From contig CAMLCZ010000001.1 of assembly GCA_946478665.1 (NCBI GenBank), forward strand, positions 124,001 to 188,000: a DNA stretch of 64,000 nt, written 5' to 3'. Below are positions 39,667 to 49,621 of this stretch, one piece after another. The DNA is from an uncultured Bartonella sp. (GTDB lineage: Bacteria; Pseudomonadota; Alphaproteobacteria; Rhizobiales; Rhizobiaceae). How positions within the stretch are numbered: position 1 is the stretch's first letter; every line of letters starts with the position of its first letter. Under the pieces are notes generated by a model. The model saw nothing but the letters and a program-made list of their open reading frames with translations, did not search any database and was not told where the DNA came from. The translations under genes were made by a program, and so were the position numbers.

Positions 39667-40446
39667 TTAAAATGCACTTAAATATGCCCCACCGTCGATA
39701 ATGAGATTTTGTCCCGTTATATAACCAGACTTTGCTGAACATAAGAAGGCACACGCATCGCCAAATTCTTCTGGATCACCGAATCGTTTTGCTGGATTTT
39801 GTTCTTTTCTCTTATTTTCAATATCACTGATTTTTTCATCGGATTTGTTTGCTAACGCTTTAAAATTTTCCTTCAACCTATCGGTTAAAAATGGACCAGG
39901 TAAAAGATTGTTAATTGTAACATTTTTATCAACAACGGTTCTTGCAATTCCGGCAAGAAATGCCGTCAAACCGGCGCGCGCACCAGAAGACAAGTCCAAT
40001 CCAGCAATAGGCGCATAGACAGAAGTTGAGGTTATATTGACTATGCGACCAAATTTTCTTGCGACCATTCCGTCCAATACCGCTTGAATAAGCTCTATCG
40101 GCACAATCATATTTTGCGTCACGCCGTCTATTATCGCTGTTTTATCGAGCTCTCTAAAATCACGAAATTTGGGACCATGGTTGTTGTTTATAAGAATATC
40201 TGGTTCTGGGCAGATATCTAATAGTGCTTTTTGTCCATCGGATGATGACACATCAGCCGCTACAATATGAACTTTGGCACCTGTTTCCCGTATAATTTCT
40301 TGCGCTGTAGCGGATAAACTGTCTTTATTGCGTCCATTGATGACAATTTCGCATCCTTCACGCGCAAGAGATAAAGCACAAGCTTTCCCTAAACCTTTAC
40401 TTGACGCACAAATGATTGCTTTTTTTCCTTTTAAGCCAAGATCCAT
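39667..40446 (-). CDS. SDR family oxidoreductase lacking the YxxxK pair
   Basis: The protein has 259 residues. The cofactor loop ASSKGLGKA and the Asn motif NNNHGP are present, and NITSTSV has the catalytic serine. The usual Y-S-A-S-K is replaced by LSSGARAGLT (about 149-158), so tyrosine becomes Leu and lysine becomes Arg. Other sequences annotated as 3-oxoacyl-ACP reductase homologues carry a similar S-S-G-A-R-A-G-L block, so this is probably a real subfamily, not decay. The reaction is unknown. It is likely co-transcribed with maeB. Confidence 0.85.
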   Translation of the reverse strand: MDLGLKGKKAIICASSKGLGKACALSLAREGCEIVINGRNKDSLSATAQEIIRETGAKVHIVAADVSSSDGQKALLDICPEPDILINNNHGPKFRDFRELDKTAIIDGVTQNMIVPIELIQAVLDGMVARKFGRIVNITSTSVYAPIAGLDLSSGARAGLTAFLAGIARTVVDKNVTINNLLPGPFLTDRLKENFKALANKSDEKISDIENKRKEQNPAKRFGDPEEFGDACAFLCSAKSGYITGQNLIIDGGAYLSAF

Positions 40447-40717
40447 TGCTATGCCTATTTGAGCGATTAACGCTTTTAAATTTCATAAAATTTATCAAGT
40501 TAGTTCTTGGAGTCAGTGTTTATTCTGACCCGAATGATTATTTTTTTCAACATAAACCAACTACAGCCTTATGTCATGGTTGGACTTTTCTTCAAAGCAA
40601 CACGAATTCGTTACGGAGGTCATTTTTTATAGTTAATGACACGTTAATCTTTATAGATAAATATATAAACTAAATGTACATGACTCGCATAAGTAATTTG
40701 CATAACGGATTCAATGA

Positions 40718-41878
40718 ATGGGTAAAACACAAAATCAGGTTCAAATGAATGCAGCATCGGTAGAACATTCTATCCATGATGATTCATTGTCGGTGTTATG
40801 CCTTGGATATTGGAATACTCACACCGTACATCTTATTGATGAAGATTTACGCAATTTGGAACAAGTAGACTGCTCAAAAGCTGTTCTGGATGCTTCGGGT
40901 GTAGAGGGGCTAGATACTGCCGGTGCTTGGGTTATGGAACGGTTATATGTGAAGTTAAAGGAACGCGGTATTGCTGTTGAAATAACAGGAACAAAAGATA
41001 CGTGGCATTCACTTCTTTTAACTGTTGGACAAAGTTTTTCGCAAAAAGATGATTCACTGAATGCGCCTAAAGCGCCTTTGTATCTAAGCATTTTTAACAA
41101 TATCGGTGCAAATGTCGTTGGCAGTTTCCATGATTTTTTATTGGCAATGGATATTCTAGGGGCAACAATCCGTGGCTCTCAGATGAAACATGGGCGCGGA
41201 TCAGGAATCAGTATTCCCGCTGTTGTGACACAAATTGACCGCATGGGCGTTGGTGCTGTTCCCATTATCGTTCTGATGTCCTTCATTGTAGGAGCGATTA
41301 TTGCGCAGCAAGGTGCATTCCAGCTTCGCCTATTTGGCGCTGAAATATTTGTTGTCGATCTTGTTGGTATTCTCGTTTTTCGTGAACTTGGCGTTCTCTT
41401 AACAGCTATCATGATAGCTGGACGATCGGGAAGTGCTATAACGGCCGAAATCGGTTCAATGAAAATGCGTGAAGAAACCGATGCGCTAAAAGTTATGGGA
41501 TTAAACCCTATTGGCGTTCTGGTTTTTCCGCGGCTAGTGGCATTGGCGGTTATTCTGCCGCTCTTGACCGTTATTTCTGATTTGGCTGCGCTGTTTGGTG
41601 CATGTGTTGTTGCCAACCTTTATTCAAACATATCTTATGAGGCATTTATCACCCGTCTTAATGATGCTGTTTATACAACGACATATTTTGCTGGCCTCAT
41701 TAAAGCGCCATTCATGGCTCTTATCATAGGTATAATCGCTTCTGTCGAAGGATTAAAAGTTGGAGGGAGTGCTGAGTCATTAGGACAGAGAGTTACTTCA
41801 TCTGTTGTTAAATCTATATTTGTAGTTATTGTAATTGATGGTTTTTTTGCCATTTTTTATGCGTCAATCAATTTTTAA
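40718..41878 (+). CDS. mlaE: MlaE-type lipid ABC transporter permease with STAS domain
   Basis: The protein has 386 residues. An N-terminal STAS domain of about 110 residues (VLDASGVEGLDTAGAW is its core) is followed by a five- to six-helix MlaE permease domain with VGAIIAQQGAFQL and the conserved ETDALKVMGLNPIGVLVFPR loop. MlaE, MlaF and MlaD form the inner-membrane complex that moves phospholipids between membranes. The fused STAS domain, standing in for separate MlaB, is common in alphaproteobacteria. ATG 40748 is an alternative start. Confidence 0.92.
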   Translation: MGKTQNQVQMNAASVEHSIHDDSLSVLCLGYWNTHTVHLIDEDLRNLEQVDCSKAVLDASGVEGLDTAGAWVMERLYVKLKERGIAVEITGTKDTWHSLLLTVGQSFSQKDDSLNAPKAPLYLSIFNNIGANVVGSFHDFLLAMDILGATIRGSQMKHGRGSGISIPAVVTQIDRMGVGAVPIIVLMSFIVGAIIAQQGAFQLRLFGAEIFVVDLVGILVFRELGVLLTAIMIAGRSGSAITAEIGSMKMREETDALKVMGLNPIGVLVFPRLVALAVILPLLTVISDLAALFGACVVANLYSNISYEAFITRLNDAVYTTTYFAGLIKAPFMALIIGIIASVEGLKVGGSAESLGQRVTSSVVKSIFVVIVIDGFFAIFYASINF

Positions 41879-41891
41879 AAAAGGCTTAAAA

Positions 41892-42731
41892 GTGCATAGA
41901 AACAAAACGCATCAATCAACTCTTGATCTGAACACAGATGAAATTATCTCTGTGCGTAATGTATCTGTGCAATTTGGCAGTAAAAAAGTTCTTGATGGAT
42001 TGGATCTCGATATCCACCGTGGCGAAATATTGGGATTTATTGGACCATCTGGAGCCGGAAAATCTGTTCTTATGCGGACAATATTGGGTCTTAATAAAAA
42101 AGACTCCGGTCAAATTAAAATCTTAGGGCAAGACATAGACAGCATAACAGAACGGGAAAAAGTTGAAATAGATATGCGCATGGGCGTATTGTTTCAGCAT
42201 GGTGCTTTGTTTTCTGCGCTTAATGTTTTAGAAAATATACAAGTTCCTATGCGTGAATATCTTGATCTTTCACCAAAACTCATGGACGAATTGGCGAGAT
42301 TAAAAATTTCGTTGGTGGGGTTAGAAGCTGATACTGCGGAAAAATATCCGTCAGAATTATCTGGCGGAATGATAAAACGCGCCGCACTGGCGCGCGCATT
42401 GGCGCTCGATCCACATATAGTATTTTTGGACGAACCAACATCTGGTTTGGATCCGATTGGTGCGGCAGACTTTGATATGTTGATCGCAGATTTACGCGAC
42501 ACCATGGGATTAACAGTTTATATGGTCACTCATGACCTTGATAGCCTTTATGCTGTTTGTGATCGTATAGCTGTTCTAGGACATAAAAAAGTGATGGTGC
42601 AGGGAACTATCGAAGAAATGTTAAAAGTGGATGATCCTTGGGTGCAGTCTTATTTTTGTGGCAAGCGTGGCCGTCAGATTGTTCCCAACAATTATCGCAA
42701 TTTAAAGAAAACAGAAGAGACGGCAGGGTAA
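41892..42731 (+). CDS. mlaF: MlaF-type ABC transporter ATPase
   Basis: I chose GTG 41892, with AAAAAAGG upstream and 13 bases after mlaE, giving 279 residues; ATG 41859 inside mlaE is an alternative. Motifs are Walker A GPSGAGKS, Q loop MGVLFQHGALFS, signature SELSGGMIKRAALARAL and Walker B HIVFLDEPTSGLDPIG. It powers the lipid transporter. It is followed one base later by mlaD. Confidence 0.93.
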   Translation: MHRNKTHQSTLDLNTDEIISVRNVSVQFGSKKVLDGLDLDIHRGEILGFIGPSGAGKSVLMRTILGLNKKDSGQIKILGQDIDSITEREKVEIDMRMGVLFQHGALFSALNVLENIQVPMREYLDLSPKLMDELARLKISLVGLEADTAEKYPSELSGGMIKRAALARALALDPHIVFLDEPTSGLDPIGAADFDMLIADLRDTMGLTVYMVTHDLDSLYAVCDRIAVLGHKKVMVQGTIEEMLKVDDPWVQSYFCGKRGRQIVPNNYRNLKKTEETAG

Positions 42732-42732
42732 G

Positions 42733-43698
42733 ATGGAAACCAGAGCGGATTATGTGACAGTCGGTATCTTTACTGTGGTGACGCTTATCGCTGCATTTAT
42801 GATTGTATATTTCATTGCCAGAATGGGTGATAGCCGCCATTTGGAACCATTAGATGTTCGCGTGCCTGGCTCTGTCACGGGATTGGGTGAAAGTAGTCAG
42901 GTTTTCTTTAACGGTATTCGCGTTGGTACAGTAAAGCGCTTGGTTTTAGATGATACCAATCCTAATATGGTTATCGCTAAGACAGAAATTAATGGCACTA
43001 CTCCGATTACACGTTCAACGGTTGCAACACTTGGCTTTCAAGGGTTAACGGGATTGGCCTTTATTGAACTTAAAGGTGGTAGTCTCAATGAACCAAACCT
43101 TTTGGAAGAAGCAAACAAAACAGATACGGTTGCACGTATTGATGCTGACCCTTCAACTTTCAACAATTTGCTTGCTACTGCACAGGACATCTTCGCACGT
43201 GCCAATTCCGCATTAGGAGAATTGGAAGGCTTTGTAAGGGATGTTCGTCAACCATTGACAGAAACAATTGAAAACAGCCGTAATTTTTCCAAAACACTTA
43301 ATGATAACCGCGACAGCGTGCAGCAAATCCTTAACGATACAAAACAGATGATGGCTCGTCTAAATACCGCATCTGAAAAAGTAGATTCTATCATGGCTAA
43401 GCTTGATACAATGCTATCGCCAGATAATAAAAACAGCGTCGTCGTGCAAGCACAAGAAACCTTGGCATCTATTCAAAAAGCGACAGATACGATCAATCAA
43501 CATATCGGTCCAATCTCGGAGAACTTGGAAAAATTTTCTGGTCAAGGCTTGAGAAATGTTGAAGCATTGGTAAATGATAGTCGCCGATCTATAGACCGTA
43601 TTGAACGCTCAATTTCGGATTTGGAGAAAAATCCGCAGCGTATTATTTATGGCGGAAACGGTACAGTACCACAATATGACGGGAGATCACGTCGATGA
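42733..43698 (+). CDS. mlaD: MlaD/MCE family substrate-binding protein
   Basis: The protein has 321 residues. One N-terminal membrane helix (about 8-29) is followed by a single MCE domain (about 38-118: VTGLGESSQVFFNGIRVGTV and LGFQGLTGLAFIELKGGS). The rest, to about 300, is helical and periplasmic. MCE proteins form a hexameric ring with a hydrophobic pore for lipids. It overlaps the next gene by four bases (ATGA). Confidence 0.93.
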   Translation: METRADYVTVGIFTVVTLIAAFMIVYFIARMGDSRHLEPLDVRVPGSVTGLGESSQVFFNGIRVGTVKRLVLDDTNPNMVIAKTEINGTTPITRSTVATLGFQGLTGLAFIELKGGSLNEPNLLEEANKTDTVARIDADPSTFNNLLATAQDIFARANSALGELEGFVRDVRQPLTETIENSRNFSKTLNDNRDSVQQILNDTKQMMARLNTASEKVDSIMAKLDTMLSPDNKNSVVVQAQETLASIQKATDTINQHIGPISENLEKFSGQGLRNVEALVNDSRRSIDRIERSISDLEKNPQRIIYGGNGTVPQYDGRSRR

Positions 43699-44309
43699 CA
43701 TTGATACCAACGATAAATAGAAAAATTTTATCAGTCACCGCTGCGTCACTTTTTGCTGCGACACTTCTTTCTGCCTGTGGCGGCAATCAACAAAGAGACA
43801 CCTTTGATCTTACGGTGGATAACGTTACCACAAATTCAGATGTCAAACACAACAAGGTTCAAATTCTTATTGAAAAACCTGATGCTGTGAAGGCTCTTGA
43901 TGGACAAGATATTGTTATAAAACAGGGCGGTTCCATTTCTTATTTGAAACAGGCTCAATGGAGTGATCGTCTGCCTGATCTTGTTCAAGCACGTTTGTTG
44001 CAGGCTTTTGATAATAGCGGCCACTTTGGCGGCGTTGGTAGGCCAGGTGATGGGCTTGCTATCAACTATCGGATAATTACCGATATACGATCGTTTGACG
44101 TAACAGTTGTCGGTAATCAGAAGATCGCCGCTATGGAAATAGCGGTGAAGATACTTGATGACCGTACGGGTAATATCAAGGCATCAAAAGTATTTACAAA
44201 TCGCTCAGCCGTTACCGGTGTTGATAATGGTTATTATGCCAAAGCACTGGATCAGGCATTTGGTAAAACCACCCTCGATATCGTAAATTGGACAAATTCA
44301 GTTATTTAA
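43695..44309 (+). CDS. ABC-type transport auxiliary lipoprotein (PqiC/DUF330-like)
   Basis: The protein has 204 residues. A signal peptide ends in lipobox LLSAC (about 23-27). The following domain, with VQILIEKPDAVKALDGQDIVI, QWSDRLPDLVQARLLQAFDNSG and a C-terminal FGKTTLDIVNW, fits the ABC_trans_aux family. Such lipoproteins partner MCE systems, probably at the outer membrane, and may take the role that MlaA/MlaC have in E. coli. It closes the four-gene operon. Confidence 0.88.
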   Translation: MTLIPTINRKILSVTAASLFAATLLSACGGNQQRDTFDLTVDNVTTNSDVKHNKVQILIEKPDAVKALDGQDIVIKQGGSISYLKQAQWSDRLPDLVQARLLQAFDNSGHFGGVGRPGDGLAINYRIITDIRSFDVTVVGNQKIAAMEIAVKILDDRTGNIKASKVFTNRSAVTGVDNGYYAKALDQAFGKTTLDIVNWTNSVI

Positions 44310-44332
44310 AAATATCACATCATATAGTTTAT

Positions 44333-44367
44333 AAAAAAGGGGAAGTGTTTATCACTTCCCCTTTTTT
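44333..44367. terminator. bidirectional terminator between the mla operon and the giant gene
   Basis: AAAAAAGGGGAAGTG and CACTTCCCCTTTTTT form a near-perfect stem around a short T-rich loop. Both ends run into T's on their own strand, so it serves both convergent units. Confidence 0.92.
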
Positions 44368-44387
44368 ATAGGTTGGTATTTTGAAAT

Positions 44388-47300
44388 TTATTGGATGCGA
44401 CCGCTCGCATGAGCAAGCATTGTGTACACTTTACCTGTATCGGATGTCAGATAATTGCGGACAGCGGCCTTATCATTGGTTTCACGAGATACGTCGCGCA
44501 ACAATTTTTCGAAATCAGCAATATATTGGTTTACTGAGCGGCGGAACTCTCCATCAATCGCGTATTTTTGTCTGATTTTTTCAAAGGTTTTTTGCCCGTT
44601 CAAAGTATACAGACGTTGAGTATAAATATTGCGTTGACCGCGACGATAATGATCCCAAAGCTCTACAGCCGCATTATGGTCAATTGCACGAACAATATCA
44701 ACAGCAAGTGAATTCAGTGACTCGACAACGTGATTTGCTGTACGCGGTTGTTCCACTTTTGTCAGTGTTGCAACATCGGCTTCATCGCCTTGCGATGCTC
44801 TAGCAAGCAGATTTGATACCCAGCCTTCACGTGAAGACGGTTGATTTGCTTGCGATGAAGCAGCAGACTTCATGCCAAATGTCGATTTGAGAGACGAAAC
44901 CGGACGTACACGTTCTTCAGAATAACTTGGAGCTAATTTTTCAGCTTTACCTGTTGGACGCGATACATTCACACTATGAGCATTGCGCTGCATAGCATTT
45001 GACAATTCCTGCAACACTTTAATCTGATCGGATACTGCCAAGCGCATAGCGTCAGCAGACTCTTTTGTCTGGCTAGGTAACATACGCATTGTTGTATTAA
45101 TGTCGGTATTAGCCTTCGCCAATTCATCTTTCACTGAGTCAGCAGTACGTTTGATCTCATTTGTCGCGCCAGCGAATTTTTCAGCGGCAGTCGAAACCAT
45201 ATTATCAAGACCCTGCTGTAATTGTGCAGCGGTTTCACGAGCGCCTTTATCTGCGCGCTGTAATGCTGTGCCGATAATTACTTCATAATGAGAAATAACC
45301 TGATTGATCTCTTCTGACTTTTCTACCAAGGCGTTGCCAAGCTTAGCCAAGGCATTTTGCTTTTCCTCAATAGTCATGTTCAAAGAGTTTTGTGACTTAT
45401 CAAGCAGTTTGATAGCCTGATTGAGGAGATTGGTATGATGATCAAGATTTCTTGTAAGCAGGCCAATCTGTTCAGCTGTTTGCTGTGATAATCCTTGCAA
45501 TGTCTCAACATTGCTATTCAACATTTGTCCAGTATTGGACAGATGTTCTGCAATTTGAGCCGTATTTTGATAGAAAACATTGGCAGTCTCATTGAACTGA
45601 CCGTCAATATCCTTGATCGATGAAATCATCGCATTGGTGTTTGATGCAATATTTTCAACCGACTGGTCCATCTGTGTAAGAAGACCAGATACATTTCCTA
45701 CGAGATCGTCCTTCGTAGCTGACACTGCCTTAATGGTTTCTGCACTACGTTGCGAGAAGGCAGTCATCAGAGCTTCATTTTGCGCATGAATACGGTGTTC
45801 GACCTGTTGAGCAACAGCATTTAACTGCTCACCAAAATGCGTTGTCAAAGTGCCAAGAGAATTACTTGTCTGCTGTGCAGCTTGTCCAAGATTGGTTGCC
45901 ATATTCGTCAATTGCTCAACATTACCAGCAATTTGCGATGACGTACCAGCAACCACCGTCGTTAAATTTTCACCGATAGTATCAAGCCGTGCACCCAAAT
46001 TATTTTGTAATTGCAACACAGTTTCGTTGAGGAAGCTTGAGCGATCAACAAGAGATTGCTCGATCGTTGTTGCTGAGGCTTCAATAGCACTGGTTAATTT
46101 CTGCGCCTGATCGTTGATAATGGTCTCTGCACGAGAAACTCCATCACTCAACGAGGCCGTTAGAGTCTCTCCCGCCTGATGGAATTTAACAGTCGCATCG
46201 TTAATTTTACCATTCAATGAGGCAACCAAATGATCACCCGCAGAATTCAGTGTATTTGTAGCTGTTTGGGCACCTTCTGCAAAGCTATTTACAACGCGCT
46301 TACCAGTTGAAGAAAGAACGCTTTCTGCTTTAACTGCAACATCTGCCAAAGAAGAAACAAGGTCTTGTCCGGCGTGAGAAATAGCTGCTTGAACCTTGGT
46401 CGATTCACCATTGATGGAAGACTTGATGTCATCACCAATGGTCGACAATGAACTGCGTAATTTATCTGTTTCCGCATTGATTGATGTCAGAACTTGCCCA
46501 CCAGACGCCGAAATAACATTTGCAGCATTGTTTGCGGCCAGATCAACTGAAGCTACAAGAGCTTCATGTGAACCAGAAATAATTGTATCTGCCTTGGTAA
46601 TCTGTTCTGCCAATGATGACGTTAGACCGTTTCCAGCAGCAGCAATTACCGATGATGCCTTTTCGCTGGCTTCAGAGATGTTATTTACCAAAGCATTATT
46701 GGTGTTATTCAGCAGGGTAGAGGCCTTGTCGGTTTCACTCGTCAATGAGGTAACAAACTTTTCGCTAGTTGCTGTTAAAATTTCAGCAGCCTTTTGGCTT
46801 TCATTCGTCAAAATGTCCGACACTGTCGTGATATTTTCACGCAAACTACCTGCAAGTGAAACAGCAGAATTTTCAAGCGCACTTTTGACATCGTGGACGC
46901 CGACATCCAGTGCCTTTTGTAGCGTTTGTGTGCGTTCTTCCAGAATAGCCGTTTGCTGCGAGAACGAACGATTAATCTGTTCATTATTCTCTGTAACAAC
47001 ATGTTTCAATTCATTGGAACGTTGACCGAGGATATTCGTCTGGTTCTCTAACGAGCGCGAAACATCTGTTAGTGTTGTGGTTAAATTCTGCTCAAGTTCT
47101 GTTGCACGTTCTGCGATTTGCTTGCTTTGATGCGATAGATTCTCATTTAACGAACCAATGCGGGAATCAAGCGAAACCATTAATGATTCATTTGAATTGT
47201 TCAATGCATCCTTGAGTAGGCTGGTATGACTCTCAAGTGTTTGCAAATGATTCTCAAATGTTGCAGCCAATTGACTATTATTTTTTTCAACCGCGTCTTT

Positions 47301-49418
47301 TACAAAGAGAACCTGTTTGCTAACAGCTTGGCCGAAATCAGTATCACCCTTGAGGATAATCTCACGAATATGATCTATCCGTTCTTCCAAAACACGTGCT
47401 TGGTCAACAAGAACCTCATTAAGGGCAGAACTATTGACGGTCAAAGAATCGCGCAAAGCGTCTGCGCGCGTGTTAAGGTTTTGCGTTTGGGTATCCAACA
47501 ACTCATTTGCAGTTTCAAAACTCTTTTCCATCGATTGCTGAAGAGCAATAGAACGTTGTTCGATAGTTTCAACATGCTCTTGGGCGTGTTCGTCAAACGT
47601 GCGAACATTTTTGATAAGAACATCTTCAATGCTTGCAACGTGACTTGATAAGACGTCAATCTGACCTTTTACAGCTTGGACGAGGTTGTCTGTTTCTCCA
47701 CCAAGCATCTCATTGATAAGATCACGGCCTTCAGCAAGCTGATTTTTAAAATCTTCTGCACGACTTTTAATAACATCGGTGAGCGAAACATTCAGGCTGG
47801 CAATTTCATCAGCCAATAGCTGTTTGCCGTCATTGATTGTTGTTAGAAACTCATTTTTTCCAGTGGAAAATGTATTAGCAATATCAACCGTGCGAGCTTT
47901 CAATGTTTCATTGATTTGAGCTGCACGTTCTTCCAAAATATTTCCGAGTTTTTCGGTATTTTCTTCTAAAGTTTGCGCGCGATCAATGAATGACTGTATG
48001 ATTGAAGTGCTGCGATCACCAAGAGAGCTATCAACCTCTGCTAAGCGTTTTTCAAATGCCTCAATCGCTGTACTCGAAACATTATCGAAACGTGAAGACA
48101 ATTGATCTGCACGGTCATTCAGACCAGAAATTTTATCATCAAACTCACTGAACACGCGTTCAGCTGCAGCCTGCATGCGTCCACTAATTTCTTTGGCATG
48201 ATGTTCTGCCTCGGCAGCACCACTATTGAAAGTATCGGCAAGTCTACGACCATTTTCATCAAAACGATCTGCTGCGACGTTTAATCTATCTTCAATACTA
48301 TCAAACAGCTGAGAGTTATGTCTTTGAATTTCATCGGCAGTTTGACGGAATTTTGCAGCCAGATCATCGCTAACATTTTGACCAGCTTCAGATAGTTTAG
48401 CAATAAGATCATCACCCTGACGCTGCAATGTCTCTGATAGGGTTTTTGCTACAGTGCCAACATTTGTAGAGATTGTTGATGTTATAGCACCAAATTCACT
48501 ACTTAACTGTTGTTGTGTACCGCGTATTGTGTTTTGAACACGATCAGCGTGACCAAGTATTGCTTCACGCTCGTTACTGAGTTCGCCGATCAGACTGTGG
48601 ATACGTGCTTCATTATCTGTATAAGCACGTTCAAGATTTTGTACCTCACCTTGGATAAGCGCTTCAAGTTCAACAGCACGAGCCAACGTACGTTCGATAC
48701 CGTCGCTCATAGCAGCGACTTCTTCCTGAACAGTCTTTCCAAGAGCTACAACTTGATTTTCTGCAGGCTTTTCTGCGTGTCCCAAGCGTGCTGCCGCATC
48801 GCGCATCGCAGCAGCAACGTCCTGCAATTCATTGGAGCGTTTTGCCAATTGTGCAAAACCCCAGAACATCAATATCGGCACAGCTGTACCAGCTGCAACA
48901 GCAATACCAACCGGACCTGCCATAAGTGCGCCTATACCTGCAGGCGCAAGATTGTTGGCAACAACGGCGCCACCAGCTGCCCATAATGCACTAAGAGCAG
49001 TTGTGCTCCAGTAAATGCGCGAGGAGGGCTTGCGTGAAATTGGCGTACGAGCAATAGGGGCTTTGGCTTTCGTGATATCGTCATTGGCTGGACGAGGCTG
49101 TTGAGGCACCAAAGTTTCATGCACGGTACCACCAGACGATTCACGTTCTGGTTTTTTGCCAAAGAGCTGTTCAGCAACAGATTCGTCTACTGCGGGGCCT
49201 GTTTGCGTCTTTTCTTTTGGCGCAGTTGCGGTTTCTGCGGCAATTTCTTCTGTAGCCTGTGCAATTTGTTCTGCCAAATCATCAAGGTCAATAAGACTGT
49301 CTTTTGACTCTGCGGATATATCTTTTACCGCAGCGGCGTCGAAATTAAAGTCAAGTGCTTGTTCAAGCGCTTCTTCGACTTCTACGTCAATCTTTTGTAC
49401 CTTGTTTCTGCGTGCCAT
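44388..49418 (-). CDS. rgsE: giant coiled-coil membrane protein, growth-pole-ring (GPR/RgsE)-like
   Basis: The protein has 1676 residues. An acidic cytoplasmic N-terminus (about 1-140) precedes two hydrophobic segments (about 142-163 and 165-193). About 1300 residues of almost uninterrupted helix follow, rich in Ser, Thr, Asn, Ala and Leu. An exact 22-residue repeat spans about 866-1107. The globular C-terminal end (about 1570-1676) includes AIDHNAAVELWDHYRRGQRN and FRRSVNQYIADFEKLL. Size, layout and apolipoprotein-like repeats fit the GPR protein of Agrobacterium (about 2100 residues) and RgsE of Sinorhizobium, which form a ring at the growing pole. The assignment is by memory of the family, without alignment. 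Confidence 0.8.
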   Translation of the reverse strand: MARRNKVQKIDVEVEEALEQALDFNFDAAAVKDISAESKDSLIDLDDLAEQIAQATEEIAAETATAPKEKTQTGPAVDESVAEQLFGKKPERESSGGTVHETLVPQQPRPANDDITKAKAPIARTPISRKPSSRIYWSTTALSALWAAGGAVVANNLAPAGIGALMAGPVGIAVAAGTAVPILMFWGFAQLAKRSNELQDVAAAMRDAAARLGHAEKPAENQVVALGKTVQEEVAAMSDGIERTLARAVELEALIQGEVQNLERAYTDNEARIHSLIGELSNEREAILGHADRVQNTIRGTQQQLSSEFGAITSTISTNVGTVAKTLSETLQRQGDDLIAKLSEAGQNVSDDLAAKFRQTADEIQRHNSQLFDSIEDRLNVAADRFDENGRRLADTFNSGAAEAEHHAKEISGRMQAAAERVFSEFDDKISGLNDRADQLSSRFDNVSSTAIEAFEKRLAEVDSSLGDRSTSIIQSFIDRAQTLEENTEKLGNILEERAAQINETLKARTVDIANTFSTGKNEFLTTINDGKQLLADEIASLNVSLTDVIKSRAEDFKNQLAEGRDLINEMLGGETDNLVQAVKGQIDVLSSHVASIEDVLIKNVRTFDEHAQEHVETIEQRSIALQQSMEKSFETANELLDTQTQNLNTRADALRDSLTVNSSALNEVLVDQARVLEERIDHIREIILKGDTDFGQAVSKQVLFVKDAVEKNNSQLAATFENHLQTLESHTSLLKDALNNSNESLMVSLDSRIGSLNENLSHQSKQIAERATELEQNLTTTLTDVSRSLENQTNILGQRSNELKHVVTENNEQINRSFSQQTAILEERTQTLQKALDVGVHDVKSALENSAVSLAGSLRENITTVSDILTNESQKAAEILTATSEKFVTSLTSETDKASTLLNNTNNALVNNISEASEKASSVIAAAGNGLTSSLAEQITKADTIISGSHEALVASVDLAANNAANVISASGGQVLTSINAETDKLRSSLSTIGDDIKSSINGESTKVQAAISHAGQDLVSSLADVAVKAESVLSSTGKRVVNSFAEGAQTATNTLNSAGDHLVASLNGKINDATVKFHQAGETLTASLSDGVSRAETIINDQAQKLTSAIEASATTIEQSLVDRSSFLNETVLQLQNNLGARLDTIGENLTTVVAGTSSQIAGNVEQLTNMATNLGQAAQQTSNSLGTLTTHFGEQLNAVAQQVEHRIHAQNEALMTAFSQRSAETIKAVSATKDDLVGNVSGLLTQMDQSVENIASNTNAMISSIKDIDGQFNETANVFYQNTAQIAEHLSNTGQMLNSNVETLQGLSQQTAEQIGLLTRNLDHHTNLLNQAIKLLDKSQNSLNMTIEEKQNALAKLGNALVEKSEEINQVISHYEVIIGTALQRADKGARETAAQLQQGLDNMVSTAAEKFAGATNEIKRTADSVKDELAKANTDINTTMRMLPSQTKESADAMRLAVSDQIKVLQELSNAMQRNAHSVNVSRPTGKAEKLAPSYSEERVRPVSSLKSTFGMKSAASSQANQPSSREGWVSNLLARASQGDEADVATLTKVEQPRTANHVVESLNSLAVDIVRAIDHNAAVELWDHYRRGQRNIYTQRLYTLNGQKTFEKIRQKYAIDGEFRRSVNQYIADFEKLLRDVSRETNDKAAVRNYLTSDTGKVYTMLAHASGRIQ
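46098..46823 (-). repeat. eleven in-frame 22-residue (66-base) repeats in the giant protein
   Basis: Residues 866-1107 divide exactly into eleven units of 22. Most begin with a hydrophobic pair plus S-S/N-S (LVNNI, LTSSLAEQ, LVASV, LVSSLAD, VVNSFAEG, LVASLNGK, LTASLSDG) and have a conserved alanine or hydrophobic core around positions 12-16, often ending in G plus two residues. Units are diverged in sequence, so the register is kept by protein structure and not by recent DNA duplication. The same spacing may continue into the next three units with weaker similarity. Confidence 0.85.
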
Positions 49419-49621
49419 GTTCGCCTCATTACTCTATACACATTGAAAAAGCACATGCCTTTCCAATAAAAGGTTCCCCATCCTAACCTTTAAGGATTTA
49501 GAAAGAAATATGTTCTTGGCTAAAGTGTGAAAAGTTTTATGATAAAGTTAACGCGGTGATGAAAACGTCAAGTCGAACGCTATATAAATTAATTATTACA
49601 ATTAGTTAGGAGAATACATCA

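Noticed and set aside
46396-47025. 209-codon plus-strand reading frame inside the giant gene
   Set aside because: It is the complement of low-complexity coiled-coil sequence, Ser/Ala/Val-rich, with no ribosome site or family resemblance.
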